A stretch of DNA of 64,000 nt from Marinarcus sediminis (GTDB lineage Bacteria > Campylobacterota > Campylobacteria > Campylobacterales > Arcobacteraceae): assembly GCF_048571275.1 (NCBI RefSeq), contig NZ_CP182357.1, positions 2,232,001 through 2,296,000 on the forward strand, given 5' to 3'. Below the pieces are notes generated by a model that saw nothing but the letters and a program-made list of their open reading frames with translations, was not told the origin of the DNA and ran no database searches. Both the position numbers and the translations under genes were made by a program. Positions 27,406-35,228 of the stretch are shown here, in pieces. How positions within the stretch are numbered: position 1 is the stretch's first letter; every line of letters begins with the position of its first letter.

Positions 27406-28882
27406 TTTCACTAATCGCTTCATGAATTAAAATAATCTCTTTTAAACGTTCCACGTCAACGCTGTGTCTATAAATTTCACTTTTTAAATCATTTCGTACA
27501 TTGAGAATTAACGTGTCAGCATCTTCTGCCATTTTAAATTCATTGACCATGTTTAAAGCCAATTTTTGAGCACGGTGTAAATCTTCAGCATTGATGGCAT
27601 ACAGTTCACCTTTTAAAACTTCCACTCCAATAGAACCTGCCAAATAGGCTTTTAATTCATTGATTAATTTGGTTTTAGAGGGGTAAACATCTTCATCTTT
27701 TTTAATGCCCTCTTCAAAAAGTGTGATTTCAGATTTTGAAATATACGCTTTACTGGCTTGGTAGATGGCCAAAATCTCTTTTTGTTTTTCATTTAAAATT
27801 TTTTGCTCTTTTTTCCCAAACTCTATTTTTGTTTTTGCGATTTCTATATCATCAATAACAAGCGTTGAACCTTCACGTTTAATCATATTCAATAATGCCT
27901 CATTGATTAACGTAGCCAATGCGGAAGAGGTAAATCCAGCTGTGCTAAAGGCCAACTGTTTTATCTCCAACTCATGCGTTTTATTTTTTAAATACAACTC
28001 CAAGATTTTTTCTCGATCATTGATATTGGGCAGATTTAAAAAGATTCGTCTGTCAAATCTTCCTGCACGTAAAAGTGCATCATCTAAAACTTCAATTTTA
28101 TTTGTAGCTGCAATGACAATGACACCGCTGTCACCATCAAATCCATCCATTTGAGTTAACAGTTCATTCAGTGTGGCTTCCCTTTCATCATTAGAGTTAC
28201 CACTTCGGCTTTTACCAACGGCATCTATTTCATCAATAAAAACAATGGCTGGCGCATTGGCTTTAGCTTTTGCAAAAAGTTCTCTGACTCTTTTCGCCCC
28301 CATACCCACATAAATATGCACAAAACTTGCGCCACTTTGATAAAAAAATGGCACTTTTGCTTCACCTGCAACGGCTCTGGCAATTAAGGTTTTTCCTACA
28401 CCTGGAGGGCCTACAAGCAGAACACCTTTAGGCAATTTCACCCCATGTTTCAGATACTTTTTAGGTGCATTTAAAAAGTCGACAACCTCTTCAAGCTCCT
28501 CTTTAACGCTTTGAATACCGGCAACATCTTTAAAAGTAATCTCTGAGGTAACATGCACAATATCATGTTCATACGTTGAAGCCAATACGCTGCTCTCATC
28601 TGCTTTAGCTGAAGCTTTTTGCAACTCTTGCGTGAACTTATTTTTAGGAATAAACTTTTTGATTTTCTCTTTATAAAAACGCAAAGCGATTGCCATGAAG
28701 AGTAAAATAAAAAGAAACACAATTCCAATAAAGTATTGGGGTGAAGTTACATTTGAACTGCTTTTAAACAAAGTATAGATGAACAAAGCCACCAAAACTA
28801 TAGCGGATACTCCCATGAGTTTGAGATTTTTATCTAAAATCGTTTCTGTTTTTTTACTGTTTTTATTAGAATTTGGCAACAT
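27389..28882 (-). CDS. FtsH-like membrane AAA ATPase with degenerate protease site
   Basis: 497 residues from the ATG at 28882 (AAGGTG upstream; an in-frame GTG lies at 28891). Two N-terminal membrane helices (about 21-39 and 50-69) precede a full AAA domain: Walker A GPPGVGKT, pore-loop-like FVHIYVGMGAKRVRELF, Walker B IVFIDEIDAVGKSR, and DDALLRAGRFDRRI. The C-terminal part aligns with the M41 peptidase of FtsH (VYPSKTKLINELKAYLAGS, EDLHRAQKLALNMVNEFKM). The zinc motif HExxH is absent: the aligned segment reads AIYQASKAYI. It should therefore unfold or remodel but not cleave. It overlaps both neighbours. The block with mtaB, MscS-like and aroB is conserved in Helicobacter (HP0283-HP0286, from memory). 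Confidence 0.88.
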   Translation of the reverse strand: MLPNSNKNSKKTETILDKNLKLMGVSAIVLVALFIYTLFKSSSNVTSPQYFIGIVFLFILLFMAIALRFYKEKIKKFIPKNKFTQELQKASAKADESSVLASTYEHDIVHVTSEITFKDVAGIQSVKEELEEVVDFLNAPKKYLKHGVKLPKGVLLVGPPGVGKTLIARAVAGEAKVPFFYQSGASFVHIYVGMGAKRVRELFAKAKANAPAIVFIDEIDAVGKSRSGNSNDEREATLNELLTQMDGFDGDSGVIVIAATNKIEVLDDALLRAGRFDRRIFLNLPNINDREKILELYLKNKTHELEIKQLAFSTAGFTSSALATLINEALLNMIKREGSTLVIDDIEIAKTKIEFGKKEQKILNEKQKEILAIYQASKAYISKSEITLFEEGIKKDEDVYPSKTKLINELKAYLAGSIGVEVLKGELYAINAEDLHRAQKLALNMVNEFKMAEDADTLILNVRNDLKSEIYRHSVDVERLKEIILIHEAISENDLKL

Positions 28883-30128
28883 TGTTTTCACCTTTTACTT
28901 CATACTCTTTAATTTCAATCCAATCCCCAACCAAATCTGCATTTGATTGCACCTCTATTTTATTGAAAAATTGATCCAGACCAATGAACACACCATCTTT
29001 TTCTTGTTCAATTAACACATCCAATATTTTTTTATCTTTTCTGAAGGTTAGATTCTTATCCTCAATAATTTTAGTTAACTCATTGTATCGTTGTTTTGCA
29101 ATACTTCCATTGATTTCTGGCTTCATGGTAGCACTTGGTGTACCATCTCTTTTAGAATAAGTAAACGCATGAATATGTGTCAAAGGGAATCGTTTGATGT
29201 TCTCCATGGCTTCACTCCATAACTCATTGGTTTCACCCGGATGCCCCACAATGAAATCTGTTCCCAAGGCATACCCTTTTTCTTGCAAAAACTCAAACAG
29301 TTCCAAATCACTTAAGACTTTGTTTCTTCGGTTCATGATTTCAAGCATTTTTTTGCTGGTATGTTGCAACGCAATATGGAGATGTTTTGCCATAAATGGC
29401 TCTGAAATAATCTCTTTAAACTCATCGTCAATTTGTATGGGTTCTACGCTTCCAAGTCGTATCCGTCTGACACCTTTAATTAACCCAATTTTTTTAAGCA
29501 GTTTTGCCAAAGAGGTGTGTTGCTTTTTCCCATAACTTCCTACATTTGTACCTGTTAAAATAAACTCTCCAAATCCATTGCTGGCCAACGTTGAAATCTG
29601 TTCTAAAATTTTATCTTCTTGATAACTTCTGGCATCCCCTCTGACATGAGGAATAATACAGTACGAACATCGGAAATCACACCCCTCTTGTATTTTAATA
29701 AAGGCTCTGCTTTTGCCAACAAACTCTTCAACAATTGTTTGATCAATGTGCTTTAAATCACCTGCATCAAAAAATCTATTTTCATTTTTAAGCAAATCAT
29801 TGATTTTCTCTTTTTCACTGTGTCCAAAGAGTGCATCAATTTTCTCCTCTTTAAAAAGATTTTCACCCTTTGTCCAAACACCACATCCTGTGAAAATAAC
29901 TCTTGGATTATTGGGCAATTTCTTTAAGGCGTTAATATAACCTCGTGCGGTACTGTCTGCACTGTTTGTTACGGTACATGAATTAATGACTACAATATTG
30001 GCACTTTTTTCATCTTGAGTGACTTCAAAATCTTCTAAATTGCTCATCATCACTTGGGTATCAAAAAGATTGGTTCTGCAACCAAAAGTTTTAAAATAGA
30101 CTTTTGGTTTATGGTTTGAAAATGTCAT
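28866..30128 (-). CDS. mtaB: tRNA t6A37 methylthiotransferase
   Basis: 420 residues from the ATG at 30128 (a TTG at 30143 is possible but less supported). A radical-SAM methylthiotransferase that converts t6A to ms2t6A at position 37 of tRNAs reading ANN codons. The N-terminal UPF0004 cysteines are in FKTFGCRTN, INSCTVTNSADS and FTGCGVWTKGE. The SAM cluster motif is CDFRCSYCIIPHVRG, and a C-terminal TRAM-like segment ends the protein. The CR variation in FGCRTN and the CxxG context favour MtaB over MiaB. Stop and start overlap with the neighbouring genes suggest tight co-translation. Confidence 0.92.
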   Translation of the reverse strand: MTFSNHKPKVYFKTFGCRTNLFDTQVMMSNLEDFEVTQDEKSANIVVINSCTVTNSADSTARGYINALKKLPNNPRVIFTGCGVWTKGENLFKEEKIDALFGHSEKEKINDLLKNENRFFDAGDLKHIDQTIVEEFVGKSRAFIKIQEGCDFRCSYCIIPHVRGDARSYQEDKILEQISTLASNGFGEFILTGTNVGSYGKKQHTSLAKLLKKIGLIKGVRRIRLGSVEPIQIDDEFKEIISEPFMAKHLHIALQHTSKKMLEIMNRRNKVLSDLELFEFLQEKGYALGTDFIVGHPGETNELWSEAMENIKRFPLTHIHAFTYSKRDGTPSATMKPEINGSIAKQRYNELTKIIEDKNLTFRKDKKILDVLIEQEKDGVFIGLDQFFNKIEVQSNADLVGDWIEIKEYEVKGENNVAKF

Positions 30129-30129
30129 A

Positions 30130-31746
30130 TCAGGCTTTCTCAAAGGGTAAATCTTTCAGTTCAGCAGGAATATCTTTTTTCGTAGTTTGAATATTGATGC
30201 TTTGCGTAGGGTATGCAATATGAATATCATCCTCTTTCATGAATGCTTCCAATATCTCTGGGCTCATGGTACTTCGTAAAGCCAAAGCGGCATAAGAGTT
30301 GGTCAAATACCATGACGAAATCACAATCCCATATGGCTCAACAAACGTATAGACTCTGGGTTCAACACCTGTTGCTCTTAATGAGTATTTGCTTCTCATT
30401 TTACTGAGTTGTTTACGGGTAATATCGGTGTACCCTTTTGAATACTGTTTTAAAATCTCTTTGGCAATGTGTTGTGCTTTTTTATAGTTTGAATCAAAGG
30501 TAATGGTAATATCAATTCCATCCCAAACGGTTCGTAAATCAGCATGGGTATAATTCGCAATCATTTCAGAGAAAATATAGTTATTTGGGATAAAATAGAT
30601 TCTTCCCGTTCTTCTGTTTTTTGTATATGAAGTTAAGGTAATATCTTCACGAATGGTAATTTTAAACAGTGAAATGTCCAAAACATCTCCAACTGCTTCT
30701 ATACCATCGCGTTGGACTTTAATTCGGTCTCCCACATGAATAGACCCAGAAGTTACAATCACCATCCAACCAAAAATTGACATAAACCAATCTTTTAAAG
30801 CAATTGCAATCCCAGCTGAAGCAAACCCTAAAATAGTTACAAGGTACGATACATTGTCAATGTATGAGAACAAAACAATCATTAAAACCAAAAAGACAAT
30901 GACAAAATTAATGACTTTATTCGCCATATAGTAGTTTTCATTTTGAGAAAAATATTTTTTAAGGGTAAGTTTAATAAGAAAAGAAATCAAAAATAAAACC
31001 ACAATTGTGATGATAATTTTCATTGACTTTTCAACTTGATTTGAGATTTGACTTTGTGTCTCTAAGATAACTTGTTCAATCTTTCTGGCATAAACATTGT
31101 TTGTTGTAGAGACAATATCCAACACCATGTTAAAATCTTTTTTCTGTTTGGTTAAAAAGTCAATAACAAGCGCCTCATTCTCATCGGATTTAATATCATT
31201 TTTTTCCAATAACAAAAAAAGTTTTTCTTCTAAGAATCCTGTCAATTCAGCTACATCTTGTTGTATTTTTTTAAATTTTGCTTTATTGTTTTCCAATTTT
31301 TTCATATATGAAAAGGCATTGATAATCCCAAATGGATTGGTAATGGGCTCATCTTTGTCAATATCGGGTGGATTAATTAAATTCCCAATGGGAGAATCTT
31401 TATATTCAGCAATCAGTTCCAACTCATTCTTTTTGATTCGTATCTTATTGTTTGTTTGATAAGAGAGTTCTTTGTACTTTTCCCCTTTTTTTGTGGTGTA
31501 CTCATCATAATTCTCTTCAAGTTTATGCAGTTCATCAGAAATTTGTCGATAAGCAATATAGTTGCTGTACCGTTTTAATAAAATATTATCTTTAAGTTTT
31601 AAATCAATCTCATCAAGTTTTGATTGAATCAAATCAAGATTATTGATTTGTTCAAGCGTAAGTTGCTTTGGGACAGCAAGTTGCGTAGATTCTGCAAAAC
31701 TTAACGTAGTAAATACAAACAGGCAAATAAAAAATATTTTTTTCAA
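30130..31746 (-). CDS. Large MscS-type mechanosensitive channel with periplasmic coiled coil
   Basis: 538 residues. The start is a TTG overlapping the aroB stop as TTGA, and it opens a signal peptide (KKIFFICLFVFTTLSFAES). A helical periplasmic region (25-240) precedes two or three membrane helices (about 245-265, 278-298, 305-325). The MscS pore and beta domain are in ILGFASAGIAIALKDWFMSIFGW and GSIHVGDRIKVQRDGIEAVG. The C-terminal vestibule is longer than usual. A homologue sits in the same place beside aroB in Helicobacter. It is distinct from the small MscS at the end of the same block. Confidence 0.88.
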   Translation of the reverse strand: MKKIFFICLFVFTTLSFAESTQLAVPKQLTLEQINNLDLIQSKLDEIDLKLKDNILLKRYSNYIAYRQISDELHKLEENYDEYTTKKGEKYKELSYQTNNKIRIKKNELELIAEYKDSPIGNLINPPDIDKDEPITNPFGIINAFSYMKKLENNKAKFKKIQQDVAELTGFLEEKLFLLLEKNDIKSDENEALVIDFLTKQKKDFNMVLDIVSTTNNVYARKIEQVILETQSQISNQVEKSMKIIITIVVLFLISFLIKLTLKKYFSQNENYYMANKVINFVIVFLVLMIVLFSYIDNVSYLVTILGFASAGIAIALKDWFMSIFGWMVIVTSGSIHVGDRIKVQRDGIEAVGDVLDISLFKITIREDITLTSYTKNRRTGRIYFIPNNYIFSEMIANYTHADLRTVWDGIDITITFDSNYKKAQHIAKEILKQYSKGYTDITRKQLSKMRSKYSLRATGVEPRVYTFVEPYGIVISSWYLTNSYAALALRSTMSPEILEAFMKEDDIHIAYPTQSINIQTTKKDIPAELKDLPFEKA

Positions 31747-32783
31747 TGGTTAAACCCTTTTAAAATCTTAATGACATTTTCTTTTTCTATCTCATCCGTA
31801 ATAACACAATCTCCTATTCCTTTAGGTAATATAAACTTAATTTTATTGTCCGACGATTTTTTATCTAAAAAGAAGTGCGCATAAAATGACTCAGCATCAG
31901 CTATATTATACGCAGTTGGTATATCATATTTTTTAAGCAATTCAATGACTCTTTGGGCTTCTTTTTGAGTCATCAATCCAATTTCAACAGCAACTGCATT
32001 GGCCATAACCATTCCAATGCCCACAGCTTCACCGTGTAAAAACGTATTATAATTGGTCTCATTTTCAATAACATGCCCAAACGTGTGTCCATAATTGAGT
32101 GCTGCTCGAATTCCTTGCTCTTTTTCATCTTGCGAAACAACCCAGGCTTTGGTTTGTACAGATTTAGCAATAGCCGTTGCAAGGTTTTTTTCATCGTCCA
32201 ATGCATTCTCTTCAAGCCAAACAAAAAACTCTTTGTTAAACGTTACAGCCATTTTAATAATCTCTGCAACACCTGCGGCAAACTCTCTTTTAGGTAGAGT
32301 TTTTAAAAAAGAAGGATCAATATTTACTTCAATGGGTTGATGAAACGAACCAATTAAGTTTTTCCCAAACTTATTGTTTACGCCTGTTTTCCCCCCAACG
32401 CTGGCATCAACTTGAGAAAGCAGTGTTGTGGGTATTTGCATAAAATCAATCCCTCTTTGATACAAAGAAGCAGCAAAACCTGTCATGTCACCAATGACAC
32501 CACCACCAAAAGCAATAAGCAATGATTTTCTGTCTAATCTGTTTTCAAAACAGTGATCAAGTATCATCTCTATGGTTTGCATGTTTTTATACTGTTCGCC
32601 ATCTGGTATTGTGACCACACTCAACTCTTTTGCTTCTAAATGCTTCAACAAATACTCTAAATGTAGAGCACTGATGGTAGGATTAGTTACAACTACAACT
32701 TTTCTATTGAGTTTTATTTGTTTTAATTCATCTATATTAATATCATATTTAATGTTATTGGGTAACTCTATTTTAACTGTCAT
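31743..32783 (-). CDS. aroB: 3-dehydroquinate synthase
   Basis: Second step of the shikimate pathway (DAHP to 3-dehydroquinate), cytoplasmic, zinc- and NAD-dependent. At 346 residues it has normal length. Signatures are IPDGEQYKNMQTIE, the NAD-binding FGGGVIGDMTGFAASLYQRG, IPTTLLSQVDASVGGKTGVN, the zinc ligands ALNYGHTFGHVIE and HGEAVGIGM, and a final KFILPKGIG. It is the first gene of the nine-gene minus-strand block; the 196-base region upstream is shared with the divergent lysine-rich gene. Confidence 0.96.
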   Translation of the reverse strand: MTVKIELPNNIKYDINIDELKQIKLNRKVVVVTNPTISALHLEYLLKHLEAKELSVVTIPDGEQYKNMQTIEMILDHCFENRLDRKSLLIAFGGGVIGDMTGFAASLYQRGIDFMQIPTTLLSQVDASVGGKTGVNNKFGKNLIGSFHQPIEVNIDPSFLKTLPKREFAAGVAEIIKMAVTFNKEFFVWLEENALDDEKNLATAIAKSVQTKAWVVSQDEKEQGIRAALNYGHTFGHVIENETNYNTFLHGEAVGIGMVMANAVAVEIGLMTQKEAQRVIELLKKYDIPTAYNIADAESFYAHFFLDKKSSDNKIKFILPKGIGDCVITDEIEKENVIKILKGFNH

Positions 32784-32897
32784 TTAATTCTGTCCAATTT
32801 GTTATGTAAAGGTACTTATTATAACAAATTAATGCTAAAAAACTAAAAATGGCACAATAAATATCTTCTTTCAAAAAAGCAATACCCTTTTAGAGAC

Positions 32898-32926
32898 TTG
32901 ACAAAATATCAGAAATATCATATAAT
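32898..32926 (+). promoter_or_regulatory. Perfect consensus sigma-70 promoter
   Basis: TTGACA (32898-32903), a 17-base spacer and TATAAT (32921-32926): an exact match to the bacterial consensus. It drives the lysine-rich protein gene with a leader of about 47 bases. Full -35 consensus is unusual for this group, whose housekeeping promoters often lack a recognisable -35. Confidence 0.88.
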
Positions 32927-32979
32927 CTCTATAATTTATTACTATTAGTAATAAAAATAGCATACCTCAAGGAAAAAAA

Positions 32980-33180
32980 ATGGCAAAAGAACTAAAGAAA
33001 AAAGCAGTAAAAAAAGTTGCAACTAAAACAGTAAAAAAAGCAGTTGCTAAAAAAGTAATTAAGAAGAAAAATTCTAAAGCTTTAGTTACAAAAGTTACAA
33101 AAGTGGTTGCTAAGAAAAAACCAACAACAAAAAAATGCGCCAAAAAAGTCGCCAAAAAAGTTGTTAAAAAAGCAGCATAA
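32980..33180 (+). CDS. Lysine/alanine-rich histone-H1-like small basic protein
   Basis: 66 residues. Nearly half are lysine, with alanine, valine and threonine making up most of the rest, in KKAVKKVA-type repeats like the tails of bacterial histone-H1-like nucleoid proteins. A single cysteine (KKCAKK) is present. The strong ribosome site AAGGAAAA and the exact consensus promoter predict abundant protein. DNA or RNA binding is inferred from composition only. The complementary strand of this gene is also open but is a compositional shadow. Confidence 0.8.
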   Translation: MAKELKKKAVKKVATKTVKKAVAKKVIKKKNSKALVTKVTKVVAKKKPTTKKCAKKVAKKVVKKAA

Positions 33181-33185
33181 TATCA

Positions 33186-33208
33186 AAGGGTAGCACAAGG
33201 CTACTCTT
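33186..33208 (+). other. Intercistronic hairpin
   Basis: AAGGGTAGC / GCTACTCTT pair over nine positions (one G-U wobble) around the loop ACAAG, between the lysine-rich gene and the 44-codon gene. No T tract follows, so it may stabilise the first message or attenuate read-through instead of terminating. Confidence 0.5.
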
Positions 33209-33227
33209 GATGTGAAAGGAGAAAATT

Positions 33228-33362
33228 ATGTCATACAGAACAATGGTTTTAATGGAGTACAGACTCAAAGACAACAGAAAACCTAAAGCAAAAAAGTCAG
33301 ATGAAATCAGTTTTTTAGATTTTTTAAAATCTGTGATAAAAAAGATATCTTTTTTTAAATAG
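33228..33362 (+). CDS. 44-residue basic small protein
   Basis: ATG at 33228 has an excellent ribosome site (AAAGGAG). The product begins MSYRTMVLMEYRLKDNRK, contains KPKAKKSDE and ends FLDFLKSVIKKISFFK, an amphipathic basic helix. It stops one base before the stop of the convergent RMD1-family gene. It is probably co-transcribed with the lysine-rich gene. No family is recognised; reality rests on the ribosome site, spacing and codon pattern. Confidence 0.6.
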   Translation: MSYRTMVLMEYRLKDNRKPKAKKSDEISFLDFLKSVIKKISFFK

Positions 33363-33363
33363 T

Positions 33364-34164
33364 CTATAAATTTGGCTTGATAATATAATCATAAATTGAG
33401 AAAAAGACTTCAATAACGATTAACCAAATAATAATCCACTCTAAAAATTCACTCGATTTTTGATTTACCCTATCTGTAGCGAAATCAATCGACTCTTTTA
33501 AATAAGACATTTTATATTCAACAACTTCAAAGCGGGATTTAAGTTCAAGTTGCATTCCCAGTTGATTGTATAAAGACTCCAGCTCTAAATCATCCCAAAG
33601 AATGTCAGGCTTATCGAGTAAATAGAGTTTATTTAAAATATCAAAACGCTCTTTTGCAATACTGCTGGCAAAACTCATAAGGCTGCTTCTGTCTTTAATT
33701 TTGAGTTTTTCAATCTTATCATAGATGGCTTTACTCTCAATCATCTTTTGCTCAAGCGATTTCTCACTGATTTCCAAACCCACACTTTGAGACAGAGCCA
33801 AAGAGATAATCGAAGCAACCGATTTATTGAATTTATTGTATTTAATGGTGTGTTCATCAATGAGAGGCTTCTCATATTGTTCATCCACAATCATTGGGTA
33901 ATCTTGGTTGATTAAGGCTGTCATGTAACTGTCAGCCTCTTTAATATCAAGTCTACTTAGAAATGATTTAATCTCCTCATGACTGAAATTACAAAATGTG
34001 ATAATGCCAAAAGAGGAAGCAAAAATATACTTATTATTACTGATTTCACCCATAAGCGATTTTTCAATAGTCGTTAAAACCAGACCAGGAAACTCTTCTT
34101 CTAACTCTTGTCGAGTAATTTTTACAGGTATCTCAACAGAAACGAACAGAATATTTGTTGTCAC
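33364..34164 (-). CDS. RMD1/YagE (DUF155) family membrane-anchored protein
   Basis: 266 residues with the family's layout: an N-terminal mixed alpha/beta domain (IFASSFGIITFCNFSHEEIKSFL), a DEHTIKYNKFNKSVASIISLALSQSVGLEISE core that matches the DUF155 signature, a helical coiled-coil region (EYKMSYLKESIDFATDRVN), and a single C-terminal membrane helix (LEWIIIWLIVIEVFFSIYDYII). In yeast, relatives act in meiosis or mitochondria; the bacterial function is not established. It is the last gene of the minus-strand unit that follows the giant RTX gene. Confidence 0.85.
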   Translation of the reverse strand: MTTNILFVSVEIPVKITRQELEEEFPGLVLTTIEKSLMGEISNNKYIFASSFGIITFCNFSHEEIKSFLSRLDIKEADSYMTALINQDYPMIVDEQYEKPLIDEHTIKYNKFNKSVASIISLALSQSVGLEISEKSLEQKMIESKAIYDKIEKLKIKDRSSLMSFASSIAKERFDILNKLYLLDKPDILWDDLELESLYNQLGMQLELKSRFEVVEYKMSYLKESIDFATDRVNQKSSEFLEWIIIWLIVIEVFFSIYDYIIKPNL

Positions 34165-34202
34165 GATTAGCCTTTATATTTTATATTAAATAATGATACT
34201 CT

Positions 34203-34856
34203 CTATATTCTAAATTTTTCAAATAACTCTTTTTTATCGGTTTTAATTTCTATTTCGCTGTTTATGACTCTTTTTTTGAATTTATCATAGAGTTTATATT
34301 GAAGTAAAATACCAATTAGACCTAACACGGAGAGATAGATCAACAAAAAATTTAAATTTTTGTTCAAATAATCAAAAAGCATGGCCGTTAAACTTCCCAA
34401 TACAATGGCAGATGAAATCATAAATGAACGAATCATAAGATAATCTTTTAACTCCACCTCTTCATCTTGCATAAAATCAACGGTATGAATTCTGGCAACT
34501 TCAAATGTTATTCCTTGAATGGTAAAAATACTCAAAATAATATAAGTAAACAGCAGAATCGATTCATTAAAAATAAGATAACTGAAAATTTGTATTAAAT
34601 CTAAACCAATAGCAAAAAGGTAAATATTATATATTTTAAGGTTTTTAAACAGAGGTTGAATAAAACCATCTAAAGCGCCAATGAGCATATAAAAACTGAT
34701 CACAAAAACGGGCAAATAGGTTCCTTCCAATTTTGTAATAAAAGGAATAAGTGTCCAATCAACATAGGTAATTAAAAAAAGAGTAAATGACTGTATTCTT
34801 AAAAACCGACTCTTTTTTATCTCTAAAAAGATGGGTTGATAATTTTTAAAAGCCAT
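34203..34856 (-). CDS. Small MFS-like membrane protein
   Basis: About 217 residues from the ATG at 34856, which has GAGGA 8 bases upstream (an in-frame start lies at 34874). Five or six hydrophobic helices are visible. The layout suggests half of a major-facilitator-type transporter: YMLIGALDGFIQPLFKN followed by a charged loop, then GITFEVARIHTVDFMQDEEVELKDYL. It could be a shortened MFS protein or an unrelated membrane protein; no substrate is suggested. It sits between the RMD1-family gene and the 89-residue gene in the same direction. Confidence 0.6.
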   Translation of the reverse strand: MAFKNYQPIFLEIKKSRFLRIQSFTLFLITYVDWTLIPFITKLEGTYLPVFVISFYMLIGALDGFIQPLFKNLKIYNIYLFAIGLDLIQIFSYLIFNESILLFTYIILSIFTIQGITFEVARIHTVDFMQDEEVELKDYLMIRSFMISSAIVLGSLTAMLFDYLNKNLNFLLIYLSVLGLIGILLQYKLYDKFKKRVINSEIEIKTDKKELFEKFRI

Positions 34857-34950
34857 GACAGCGTTCCTCATCAAGATTTCTGGAAGTATACTCCAAAATC
34901 TTGATTTTGCAGAAAAGTGCCTAATTTCTTCATTTGTTAATAACAGTTTG

Positions 34951-35220
34951 CTATATTACAAGATCCGTACCTAAAACAAGTATGATGACGACAAAATTAA
35001 AAAGAAGCAGGTATAAAGATTTTAACCGGTACCCTTTTTTAAAAAGTGTTAACACCATTGTAATGAGTGACAATAGCAACAATCCCAAAAACAGAAACAA
35101 ACAGAGTGTAGTTAATGCTTTTATTTCCAATCCCAAAGCAGAAATTAAAAACATTCCAATTAATGGAACAATCAACAAAAACGATAACTTAACCATTTTA
35201 TTTAAAACAACTTCATTCAT
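34951..35220 (-). CDS. Small three-helix membrane protein
   Basis: 89 residues and almost entirely hydrophobic, with three helices (about 10-31, 34-58 and 66-88). The ribosome site AAGG-AAAAAA-ATG is adequate, and the start lies 8 bases after the TPR-glycosyltransferase stop, indicating co-transcription. A plus-strand frame overlaps it but lacks a ribosome site. Function unknown. Confidence 0.6.
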   Translation of the reverse strand: MNEVVLNKMVKLSFLLIVPLIGMFLISALGLEIKALTTLCLFLFLGLLLLSLITMVLTLFKKGYRLKSLYLLLFNFVVIILVLGTDLVI

Positions 35221-35228
35221 TTTTTTCC

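Noticed and set aside
32967..33155. Minus-strand phenylalanine-rich frame opposite the lysine-rich gene
   Set aside because: It is the complement of AAA/AAG-rich codons; the plus-strand gene has the promoter and ribosome site.
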